This document shows, in pieces, positions 1-5,370 of a DNA stretch of 7,221 nt (position 1 is its first letter; every line of letters starts with the position of its first letter). The DNA comes from Pseudomonadota bacterium. Lineage in GTDB: Bacteria > Pseudomonadota > Gammaproteobacteria > Burkholderiales > Thiobacillaceae. The position numbers and the translations under genes were made by a program. The notes under the pieces were generated by a model that was not told the DNA's origin, made no database searches, and was given only the letters and a program-made list of their open reading frames with translations. The stretch spans positions 1-7,221 of the forward strand of contig JAJYXA010000401.1 in assembly GCA_021791235.1 (NCBI GenBank), read 5' to 3'.

Positions 1-38
1 ACCCCGCCCTTCGTACTCAGTACAGTGAACTTGATCAT
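1..38 (-). CDS. ParA/Soj-family ATPase, N-terminal fragment (runs off the left edge)
   Basis: Only the first 12 codons are visible. Read on the minus strand from the ATG at 38-36 they give MIKFTVLSTKGG, and the next two bases (GT) begin a Val codon. STKGGV is the start of the deviant Walker A motif (KGGVGKT) of ParA/Soj/MinD ATPases, and the hydrophobic beta-strand IKFTVLS before it is in the expected place. A purine-rich Shine-Dalgarno-like run (GGGGAGGG) lies just upstream, with short spacing. Family members are P-loop ATPases that segregate plasmids, chromosomes or integrative elements, or position other cargo. The combination VLSTKGGV resembles, from memory, Soj proteins near one end of ICEclc/PAPI-1-type integrative elements; that is inference. 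The gene is divergent from polX. The assignment rests on a very short stretch but the motif is distinctive. Confidence 0.68.
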   Translation of the reverse strand, partial: MIKFTVLSTKGG

Positions 39-84
39 ATCCCTCCCCAGGTTTAACGAGGGACATGGACACAACCAGTCTGAA

Positions 85-103
85 TGCTGCGGAACCCGCA
101 GCA
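85..103. repeat. Perfect 8-bp inverted repeat (hairpin)
   Basis: TGCTGCGG (85-92), loop AAC, CCGCAGCA (96-103) form a perfect 8-bp stem with a 3-base loop. Neither side is followed by a T-run, so it is not a standard intrinsic terminator. It lies 47 bases upstream of the minus-strand ATPase start, so an operator or leader structure for that gene is possible. It also falls inside a 16-codon frame (65-115, MDTTSLNAAEPAAGLS) that I do not regard as a gene. Confidence 0.45.
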
Positions 104-292
104 GGCTTGAGTTAGCGCGTTACTCCAAAGAGTGCTATATCAGAAACCGCTAATATACATTATGCGAAGTAATCAAGGGAAACCGGAAAGCTTTGCCGGC
201 CAGCCAACCAGCGCCGCCCGAGTCCTTGCCCGTGCTTACCGATATCCAGCGAAAACGCCGTCGCTTGCCCGCATCGAATGGCATCCCGGCCA

Positions 293-320
293 TTGCGGCC
301 TGCCGTACACCCCCTATTCT
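293..320 (+). promoter_or_regulatory. Possible sigma70 promoter of polX
   Basis: TTGCGG (293-298), a 16-base spacer and TATTCT (315-320) roughly match a -35/-10 pair (3 of 6 and 4 of 6 consensus bases). Transcription would begin near 327, giving a leader of about 30 bases before the ATG at 358. The match is weak in GC-rich DNA and should be taken as a candidate only. Confidence 0.25.
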
Positions 321-357
321 TGATTAATTGAGGAAGCGCGCGCAGTCGCCTGACACC

Positions 358-2082
358 ATGCCCGTCCACAACGCCGACATTGCAACCGTCTTCGAGGAAA
401 TCGCCGACCGGCTGGAAATCCAGGGCGCCAACCCCTTTCGCATCCGCGCCTACCGCAATGCCGCGCGCACGTTGGGCGAACTGCCGCAGGAGGCGCAGGC
501 GCTGCTGGAACAAGGCGGGGACCTGACGCGGCTGCCGGGCATCGGCGACGACCTCGCCGCCAAAATCCGGGAAATCGTCGATACCGGACATTGCAGCCTG
601 CTCGAGCGCCTGCGGCGCGAGTTGCCGCCCGCCGTCACCGAGTTGCTGCAGATTCCCGGCCTGGGGCCGAAACGGGTCAAGGCGCTGTACCACGACCTGG
701 AGGTGCAGACCGTCGAGCAACTTTACCGGGCCGCGCGCGACGGCCGCATCCGCGCCCTGCCCGGTTTCGGCGAAAAGACCGAGCTCAACATCCTGCAGGC
801 GGTGGAAGCGCATGCCAGCCAGACGCGCCGCTTCAAGCTGGCGGTGGCGGCGCAGTATGCCGAGTCGCTTACCGCTTTTCTGCGCGCCGTTCCAGGTGTC
901 GAGCAGGTGACGGTGGCCGGCAGCTTCCGCCGCATGCGCGAGACGGTGGGCGATCTCGACATCCTGGTCACCGCAACGGCAAACAGCCCGGTGATGCGGC
1001 GCTTCACCGCCTACGACGAGGTGGCCGAAATCCTGTCGGCCGGCAGTACACGTGCCAGCGTCGTCCTGAAAAGCGGCCTGCAGGTGGACCTGCGGGTGAT
1101 GGCGCAGCAATCCTACGGCGCGGCGCTGCACTACTTCACCGGTTCCAAGGCCCACAATATCGCGATCCGCCGCATCGCCCAGAAGCTCGGCCTCAAGGTC
1201 AACGAATACGGCGTGTTCCGCGGCACCGAGCGCATCGCCGGCGAGGACGAAGCCTCCGTTTATCAAAGCGTCGGTCTGCCGTACATCCCGCCGGAACTGC
1301 GCGAGGACCGCGGCGAGATCGAGGCGGCGCGCGCCAACCGTCTGCCCAATTTAGTGGTGTTTGCCGATCTGCGCGGCGACCTGCACGCCCACACCCGCGC
1401 CACCGACGGCCACGACAGCCTGCGCGACATGGCGCTGGCCGCGAAGGCGCTGGGTCTGGAATATCTCGCCATCACCGAGCACTCGCGCCACCTCACCGTG
1501 GCGCACGGCCTCGACCCGCTGCGGCTGGCCCGCCAGTGCGAGGAGATCGACCGCCTCAACATGGAACTCGAAGGCATCACGCTGCTCAAGGGCATCGAGG
1601 TCGACATCCTGGAAGACGGCAGCCTCGATCTGCCGGACGACGCGCTGGGCCGGCTGGATCTGGTGGTGGGCGCGGTGCACAGCCAGTTTCATCTGTCCCG
1701 CGCCAAGCAGACCGGACGCATCCTGCGCGCGATGGACCATCCCCACTTCACGATGCTCGCCCATCCCAGCGGGCGCCTGATCGATCGGCGCGAACCCTAC
1801 GATGTCGACATGCTGCGCATCATCCGCCATGCGAAGGAACGCGGCTGCTTTCTCGAACTCAACGCCCACCCGGAGCGCCTGGATCTGCTGGATAGCCAGT
1901 GCCAGACGGCGAAGGAGGAAGGCGTGCTGGTCAGCATCAATTCGGACGCGCACAGCAGCTTCGACTTTTCCAATCTCAAGTACGGCGTCGGTCAGGCCCG
2001 GCGCGGCTGGCTGGAAAAGGACGACGTGCTCAACACCCGCCCGCTGGCGACGCTGCGGCGTTTGCTCAGGCGCACGATGTAA
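358..2082 (+). CDS. polX: DNA polymerase/3'-5' exonuclease PolX (family X polymerase with PHP domain)
   Basis: The 574-residue product matches the usual length of bacterial PolX (about 570). The family fills short gaps in base-excision repair, and its PHP domain gives Mn-dependent 3'-5' exonuclease and end-processing activity in the cytoplasm. The N-terminal 8-kDa/HhH part shows LPGIGDDL (near 60), IPGLGPKR (near 98) and LPGFGEKT (near 133). The polymerase palm has GSFRR (188-192), GDLDIL with catalytic D199 and D201, and QVDLR with the third aspartate D244. The PHP domain begins at GDLHAHT (H343, H345), then ITEHS (E374-H375), KGIEVDIL, GAVHSQFH, LAHPSGRL, ELNAHPERLDL and NSDAH (D530, H532), so both active sites look complete. 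The ATG at 358 was chosen because MPVHNADIATVFEEIAD matches the family N-terminus. A TTG at 328 would add ten unlikely residues and sits at the putative transcription start. No good ribosome binding site is seen; AGGAAG lies 21 bases upstream. It probably leads an operon with the two genes that follow. Confidence 0.95.
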   Translation: MPVHNADIATVFEEIADRLEIQGANPFRIRAYRNAARTLGELPQEAQALLEQGGDLTRLPGIGDDLAAKIREIVDTGHCSLLERLRRELPPAVTELLQIPGLGPKRVKALYHDLEVQTVEQLYRAARDGRIRALPGFGEKTELNILQAVEAHASQTRRFKLAVAAQYAESLTAFLRAVPGVEQVTVAGSFRRMRETVGDLDILVTATANSPVMRRFTAYDEVAEILSAGSTRASVVLKSGLQVDLRVMAQQSYGAALHYFTGSKAHNIAIRRIAQKLGLKVNEYGVFRGTERIAGEDEASVYQSVGLPYIPPELREDRGEIEAARANRLPNLVVFADLRGDLHAHTRATDGHDSLRDMALAAKALGLEYLAITEHSRHLTVAHGLDPLRLARQCEEIDRLNMELEGITLLKGIEVDILEDGSLDLPDDALGRLDLVVGAVHSQFHLSRAKQTGRILRAMDHPHFTMLAHPSGRLIDRREPYDVDMLRIIRHAKERGCFLELNAHPERLDLLDSQCQTAKEEGVLVSINSDAHSSFDFSNLKYGVGQARRGWLEKDDVLNTRPLATLRRLLRRTM

Positions 2083-2086
2083 AACC

Positions 2087-2876
2087 ATGCTGACCCTGGC
2101 CCTGATCGGCGACGTCATGCTCGGCCGCGGCGTTGACGCGGCGCTCAAAAGCATGCGACCGCAGGACATGTGGGGCGACGTGCTGCCGCACCTGCTGCAG
2201 GCCGACCTGCGCATCGCCAATCTGGAATGCGCGCTGACCGCGCATACCCAGCCGTGGACGCGCACCTGGAAGATGTTCCACTTTCGCGCCGATCCCGACG
2301 CCGTGCGCTTCCTGCAGGCGGCGCGCATCGACGCCTGCTCGCTCGCCAACAATCACATCCTGGACTTCGAGGAACACGGATGCACGACACCTTGCGTACT
2401 TTGACGGCAGCCGGCATCCGCCACGCCGGCGCCGGCCTCGATCTCGAGGAGGCCGTCGCACCCGCCCTGCTCGACGTGCCCGGCGCCTCGCCCTGCCGCG
2501 TGGCGCTGCTCGCCTTCACCGACAACGAGCCGGCCTTCGCCGCCGACGCCCGGCACCCCGGCACCCACTATCTGGAAGTCTCGCTGCAAGCTGACACGCT
2601 GGCCCGCGTGGCGGACGCAATCGCCCGGGCGCGGGAACAGGGCGCCGACCGGGTGGTGTTCTCCAACCACTGGGGCGCCAATTCGTCGAGCGCCCTTCGC
2701 CGGATTTCCGGCGATTCGCCCGGCGCGTGATCGAACTCGGGGCGGACGTGTATTACGGTCACAGTGCGCATCTCTGCCAGGGCATCGAGATCCACCGCGG
2801 CAAGCCCATCCTCTACGACACCGGCGATTTCATCGATGACTATGCCGACCGGCTGCTCCACGAGGCCCCGGCATGA
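2087..2876 (+). pseudogene. CapA/PgsA-family metallophosphatase, broken by two apparent 1-base deletions
   Basis: Three consecutive frames together encode one CapA-type (PGA_cap, calcineurin-like fold) protein. Frame one, from the ATG at 2087, gives GDVMLGR (8-14), NLECALT (45-51), FHFRADP and SLANNHILDF (85-94), then runs into TGA-terminated nonsense after codon 98. Frame two resumes at 2380 (MHDTLRTLTAAGIRHAGAG, then FTDNEP and FSNHWGAN). Frame three resumes at 2682 with FVERPSPDFRRFARRVIEL, then GHSAH (225-229 of the repaired protein), QGIEIHRGKPILYDTGDF. The missing base falls at 2379/2380 (GG for a probable GGG) and at 2681/2682 (TT for a probable TTT), so homopolymer sequencing error is as plausible as real decay. 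Repaired length is 263 residues. The catalytic-domain motifs are all there, but the protein stops soon after FIDDYA, where relatives I recall continue for several dozen residues. The family acts in poly-gamma-glutamate or capsule synthesis, but its many cytoplasmic-looking members have no known role. No signal peptide is visible here. Confidence 0.8.
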
Positions 2877-3562
2877 CCGGAAAAATCGCGCCCGCCGAAC
2901 TGGTGAAAAGCCGCGGCGGTCGTTACGCAAGCGCACTCGGCATCGATCTCGCCGCGCCGGATGCGGGCGAACGCTTCAAGTGGTTTCTCGCCGCCCTGCT
3001 CTACGGCGCGCGCATTCCGGAATCGCTCGCCACCCGCAGTTGGCGCGAGTTCGCCGCGCGCGGCGTGCTCACCCCCGATCGGATCGTGGCAACCGGCTGG
3101 GACGGGCTGGTGGACATCCTCGATGCCGGCGGCTATGTGCGCTACGACTACAAGACCGCCACCAAGCTGCTCGCCGTATGCAACGCCCTGTTGTGCGATT
3201 ACGGCGGCAGCCTCGATGCCCTGCACGACGCCGCCGCCGGCGCGCGCGACCTGGAAAGCCGGCTCAAGGCCCTGGGCAAGGGGATCGGCGACACCACCGT
3301 CGGCATCTTTCTGCGCGAACTGCGCGGCATCTGGGCCTGGGCCGAGCCCCCGCTGTCGCCGCCGGCCCTGGCTGCGGCGGCCGCGCTGGGCTATCTGCGG
3401 CCTGCTGCCGATGACGCCGACCACGCGCTCCTCCGGCTGCGCCAAATATGGGCGGCCGACGGACAACCGGCAAGCGGCTTCGCCGACTTCGAATCGGCGC
3501 TGGTGCGCGAGGGGCTGCGTTTGCGCCGCCTGGCCTCACGCCGGCGCGCTTCCGTATCCTGA
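2873..3562 (+). CDS. Uncharacterised protein with HhH-GPD/endonuclease III-like fold
   Basis: The 229-residue soluble protein has no signal peptide or membrane segment. Residues 131-150 (LKALGKGIGDTTVGIFLREL) look like the helix-hairpin-helix of HhH-GPD DNA glycosylases. The preceding helical region, with FKWFLAALLYGARIPE (35-50), fits the first half of that fold. The Lys that serves as nucleophile in bifunctional endonuclease III (GVGRKTA) is replaced by Thr here (GIGDTTV). The VDTHIFR aspartate motif is not evident; residues 157-164 read AEPPLSPP instead. No Cys cluster for a 4Fe-4S centre is seen. It may therefore bind DNA without glycosylase/lyase chemistry, or be a divergent monofunctional enzyme. 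The ATG overlaps the capA stop (ATGA, 2873-2876), with GAGG at 2862-2865 as ribosome binding site, so translation is probably coupled. Linkage to polX supports a DNA-repair role by inference. The last ten residues are Arg/Ser-rich. Confidence 0.8.
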   Translation: MTGKIAPAELVKSRGGRYASALGIDLAAPDAGERFKWFLAALLYGARIPESLATRSWREFAARGVLTPDRIVATGWDGLVDILDAGGYVRYDYKTATKLLAVCNALLCDYGGSLDALHDAAAGARDLESRLKALGKGIGDTTVGIFLRELRGIWAWAEPPLSPPALAAAAALGYLRPAADDADHALLRLRQIWAADGQPASGFADFESALVREGLRLRRLASRRRASVS

Positions 3563-3563
3563 G

Positions 3564-4112
3564 CTACAGCGGCAGGTGGTGACGGCCGACGCTCACGCGC
3601 TTGGCCTGGGGACCCTCGGCGGCCATCTCCTCGATGAACTTCACCTCATCGCCCTCCTTGAGCTGATCGAAAGTGATATTCACCAGATTGCCGAAATTGA
3701 AATACAACTCGTTGCCGTCGGCGCGCCGGATGAAACCATAACCTTCCTCGGGAACGAGGCGCGCCACCAGGCCGGTAAATTCCTGCGGGTGGGTTTTAAT
3801 CTCGCGGCGAAGACGCCGGCCGTAGTCCTCGATCTGGCGCTTGGCCGCATCGAAGGCATCGCGCAGGGCGACGTACACGTCCTCGTGCCTGTCGCGGTTC
3901 ACCACGAGCTCGCTTCCCGGCACGCCGATGTCGATGCGCACGTTGAAGAACCTGCCCTGATGCTTGTGCTGGTGCGGCAACTCCACCACCACCCGGCAGG
4001 ACATGATGGGCTCGAAAAAAGTCTCCAGCTTGTCCGTCTTCTCGCGGATGTGCGCCTCGAGCGCTTCGGAATGTTCGATGCCACGGAACGTGATCTGCAA
4101 GGGGGTCTTCAT
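3564..4112 (-). CDS. Ribosome hibernation promoting factor (HPF/RaiA) fused to a cold-shock domain
   Basis: The 182-residue protein has two parts. Residues 1-105 are an HPF/RaiA (S30AE-type) domain: MKTPLQITFRGIEHSEALEA opens the first strand and helix, KLETFFEPIMSCRVVVE the second strand, and FNVRIDIGVPGSELVV plus DVYVALRDAFDAAKRQIEDY give the rest. This domain family binds the 30S decoding region and silences or protects ribosomes under stress. Residues 112-176 are a cold-shock domain with RNP1-like EGYGFIRR (123-130) and RNP2-like ELYFNFGNL (135-143), a nucleic-acid-binding OB fold. The start at 4112 was chosen because GGAGG (plus-strand CCTCC, 4121-4125) lies 8 bases upstream; a longer frame from 4232 runs antisense into dnaJ. 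It is last in the dnaK-dnaJ-hpf operon, 58 bases after dnaJ. The stop codon faces the HhH gene's stop with a single base between them. The fusion is a known architecture in proteobacteria. Confidence 0.9.
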   Translation of the reverse strand: MKTPLQITFRGIEHSEALEAHIREKTDKLETFFEPIMSCRVVVELPHQHKHQGRFFNVRIDIGVPGSELVVNRDRHEDVYVALRDAFDAAKRQIEDYGRRLRREIKTHPQEFTGLVARLVPEEGYGFIRRADGNELYFNFGNLVNITFDQLKEGDEVKFIEEMAAEGPQAKRVSVGRHHLPL

Positions 4113-4141
4113 TCGGTTTTCCTCCGTCGCTGGTGTGAATG

Positions 4142-4161
4142 CGGCGCGCCGGAGCGCGCCG
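4142..4161 (-). other. Perfect 8-bp GC-rich hairpin between dnaJ and hpf
   Basis: CGGCGCGC (4142-4149), loop CGGA and GCGCGCCG (4154-4161) form a perfect stem with a tetraloop; on the minus-strand transcript the loop is UCCG. It lies 9 bases after the dnaJ stop and before the hpf ribosome binding site. No U-run follows, so it is more likely an mRNA stability or processing element, or a partial attenuator, than a full terminator. Confidence 0.5.
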
Positions 4162-4170
4162 AGGCCGGAA

Positions 4171-5271
4171 CTACTCCCAGAAATGCCGTTTGGCCCTGCC
4201 GCCCAGTGCCCGCAGGCGCTCGTAGAGCTCACGCTCCTCGCGGCCGAGCTTGTCCGGGATATGGATCTTCACCTGCAGGTAGAGATCTCCCTTCCCCTTC
4301 CCGCCGAAGCGGGGCAAGCCCTTGTTTCGCAAACGCAGCACCGTATCCGGCTGGGTTCCGGCGGGGACATTGACCTCTGCCTTCCCGCCTTCGAGAATCG
4401 GCACTTCCAGTGTAGTTCCCAGCACGGCATCGGTAAGGGGGAGCGTTTCCTGCCGCCACAGGTCGGCGCCGTCGCGCTGGAAGCGCGGGTCCGGACGGCT
4501 GCGGACCACCACGAAGAGGTCGCCGGCCACGCCGCCGGGCGCGGGACTGGCCATGCCGCGCCCGGCGATCCGGAGTGCCGTGCCGTCCTCCACGCCGGCC
4601 GGGATGGTGACGGCGAGGCTTTCGATCCTCTCGACTTCGCCCCGCCCGTGGCATTCCGGACATGGCGCATCGACCCGCTTGCCGCGCCCGTGGCACACCG
4701 GGCAGGTGCTGATCTGCCGGACCGACACCTTGCCCTCCCGTCGGCTCGTCACCCGCTGGCCGCTGCCCTTGCAGGCGTCGCAGTCGCGGGGCGGCTTGCC
4801 GTCCGCGGTGCCGTGGCCGTGACATTGCACGCAGGGCGCATAGCGCCCGTAGCGCACCGTTTCCTCGCCGCCGCTGGCCACCTTTTCCAGCGGGATGCGG
4901 AGATCCACCTCGATGTTCTCGCCCCGCGGCGGGCCGTGGGGCCGCCGGGCGAACGGCGAGAACGGGCCGCCGAAGTCGAAGCCGAGGCCGAAGCCGCGGA
5001 ACAGGTCCTCGAAGTCGATGCCGCCGAACAGGTCCTCGGCGCTGTAGCCCGCCACCCCGGCATGGCCGCCGGCGTCGTATTCCGCGCGCTTCTTGGGGTC
5101 GGACAGCACCGCGTAGGCGGCGGCGATTTCCTTGAAGCGTTCCTCGGCCCCCGGCGCCTTGTTGCGGTCCGGGTGGTACTTCAGGGCGAGGCTGCGGAAG
5201 GCATCCTTGATCGCCCTGGCATCGGCGTCGCGCGGGACGCCGAGCACCTCGTAGTAGTCGCGCTGGGTCAT
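4171..5271 (-). CDS. dnaJ: DnaJ-type Hsp40 co-chaperone (class I, four zinc-finger repeats)
   Basis: At 366 residues this is near the usual DnaJ length (about 375). It delivers substrates to Hsp70 and stimulates its ATPase in the cytoplasm. The J-domain is at 4-67 ([16 protein letters not shown] at 33-35, then [14 protein letters not shown]). A G/F-rich linker follows at about 83-107. The zinc-binding region has all four CxxCxGxG repeats: CVQCHGHG (147), CDACKGSG (164), CPVCHGRG (190) and CPECHGRG (204). The C-terminal peptide-binding beta domains run from about 213 to 340 ([39 protein letters not shown]). The end is unusual: KRHFWE. The start is fixed by the J-domain N-terminus ([11 protein letters not shown]), yet no Shine-Dalgarno precedes it; tandem heptad repeats end 2 bases before the ATG. 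It lies 86 bases downstream of dnaK in the same operon and presumably serves that Hsp70. It is probably a paralogue rather than the grpE-dnaK-dnaJ housekeeping copy. Confidence 0.95.
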   Translation of the reverse strand: MTQRDYYEVLGVPRDADARAIKDAFRSLALKYHPDRNKAPGAEERFKEIAAAYAVLSDPKKRAEYDAGGHAGVAGYSAEDLFGGIDFEDLFRGFGLGFDFGGPFSPFARRPHGPPRGENIEVDLRIPLEKVASGGEETVRYGRYAPCVQCHGHGTADGKPPRDCDACKGSGQRVTSRREGKVSVRQISTCPVCHGRGKRVDAPCPECHGRGEVERIESLAVTIPAGVEDGTALRIAGRGMASPAPGGVAGDLFVVVRSRPDPRFQRDGADLWRQETLPLTDAVLGTTLEVPILEGGKAEVNVPAGTQPDTVLRLRNKGLPRFGGKGKGDLYLQVKIHIPDKLGREERELYERLRALGGRAKRHFWE

Positions 5272-5273
5272 GG

Positions 5274-5322
5274 GTGAGGCGTTAGGCGTTAGGCGTGAGG
5301 GGTCAGGAGTCAGGGGTCAGGG
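5274..5322 (+). repeat. Seven tandem 7-bp repeats (GTNAGGS) in the dnaJ leader
   Basis: Seven uninterrupted heptads, read on the plus strand, are GTGAGGC, GTTAGGC, GTTAGGC, GTGAGGG, GTCAGGA, GTCAGGG, GTCAGGG. Position 3 and the last base vary while GT.AGG is constant. On the transcribed (minus) strand they read SCCTNAC-like, a pyrimidine-rich leader. The array ends 2 bases before the dnaJ start codon and so occupies the place of its ribosome binding site. Variation between units suggests growth by slippage followed by drift. Short heptad arrays are known from bacterial intergenic regions, notably the STRR sequences of cyanobacteria; whether this one belongs to a dispersed family in its genome cannot be judged here. 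Confidence 0.85.
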
Positions 5323-5344
5323 AAAAAACACCGCCGGCCAGTGC
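5323..5344 (-). terminator. Weak hairpin plus U6: possible attenuator between dnaK and dnaJ
   Basis: On the minus-strand transcript CACUG, loop GCCGG and CGGUG form a 5-bp stem (one U-G wobble), extendable by a G-U pair, followed at once by six U residues (plus-strand AAAAAA, 5323-5328). The order fits an intrinsic terminator for transcripts leaving dnaK, but the stem is short. Partial attenuation that lowers dnaJ and hpf relative to dnaK is the likeliest effect, if any. Confidence 0.35.
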
Positions 5345-5347
5345 CGC

Positions 5348-5370
5348 TCATCACGCCTCACTCCTCACGC
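5348..5370 (-). repeat. Inverted heptad copies overlapping the 3' end of dnaK
   Basis: On the minus strand, GTGAGGA (5368-5362) and GTGAGGC (5361-5355) follow directly, then a degenerate GTGATGA (5354-5348). These are the same heptads as the array at 5274-5322, in the opposite orientation. They encode the last dnaK codons (Arg-Glu-Glu) and supply its TGA stop at 5360-5358. GTGAGGCGT at 5274-5282 and its exact complement at 5353-5361 form a 9-bp inverted repeat. A second match of 13 out of 15 bases joins 5293-5307 with 5356-5370. Confidence 0.7.

Larger units (their letters stand above)
39..357. promoter_or_regulatory. Divergent intergenic region between parA-like gene and polX
   Basis: This 319-base stretch contains no convincing gene. 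About 50-180 is visibly AT-richer than the rest of the window and should hold the promoter of the minus-strand ATPase gene. On the plus strand there is an extended -10-like TGCTATATC at 133-141, without a good -35. On the minus strand TATATT (plus-strand AATATA, 152-157) is a possible -10. An imperfect palindrome centred on GCGCG at about 107-128 could be an operator. A 63-codon GTG-start frame at 132-323 has no ribosome binding site and no recognisable protein. No tRNA end or attachment-site direct repeat is recognisable. The half nearer polX is GC-rich like the genes. Confidence 0.5.

Noticed and set aside
65..115. 16-codon frame MDTTSLNAAEPAAGLS containing the hairpin at 85-103
   Set aside because: The only purine-rich stretch (GAGGG) is 2 bases from the ATG, too close to act, and there is no other support; the hairpin is better read as a DNA or RNA structure.
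183..199. Near-palindrome CCGGAAAGCTTTGCCGG as a terminator or att core
   Set aside because: The central AAAGCTTT leaves no proper loop and there is no T-run; no second copy is seen to make it an attachment site.
132..323. 63-codon frame (GTG start) upstream of polX
   Set aside because: There is no ribosome binding site, the codon use is unlike the neighbouring genes, and the product is not recognisable.
328..357. TTG at 328 as the start of polX
   Set aside because: The added residues are not family-like, no ribosome binding site precedes it, and the ATG at 358 gives the standard N-terminus.
160..1266. 368-codon open frame on the minus strand, antisense to polX
   Set aside because: It mostly overlaps strongly conserved polX coding sequence, its product is low-complexity in the manner of GC-rich antisense frames, and no family motif is recognisable.
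1351..2352. 333-codon minus-strand frame antisense to the end of polX and the start of capA
   Set aside because: It is a shadow of the GC-rich codons of the real genes, with no motif or ribosome binding site.
3964..5277. 437-codon plus-strand frame opposite dnaJ
   Set aside because: The J-domain, the four zinc-finger repeats and the peptide-binding domains on the other strand make dnaJ the real gene.
5274..5370. Heptad arrays as a CRISPR array or replication-origin iterons
   Set aside because: The units are 7 bp and adjoin without spacers, and no Cas or Rep gene is nearby; tandem slippage repeats fit better.
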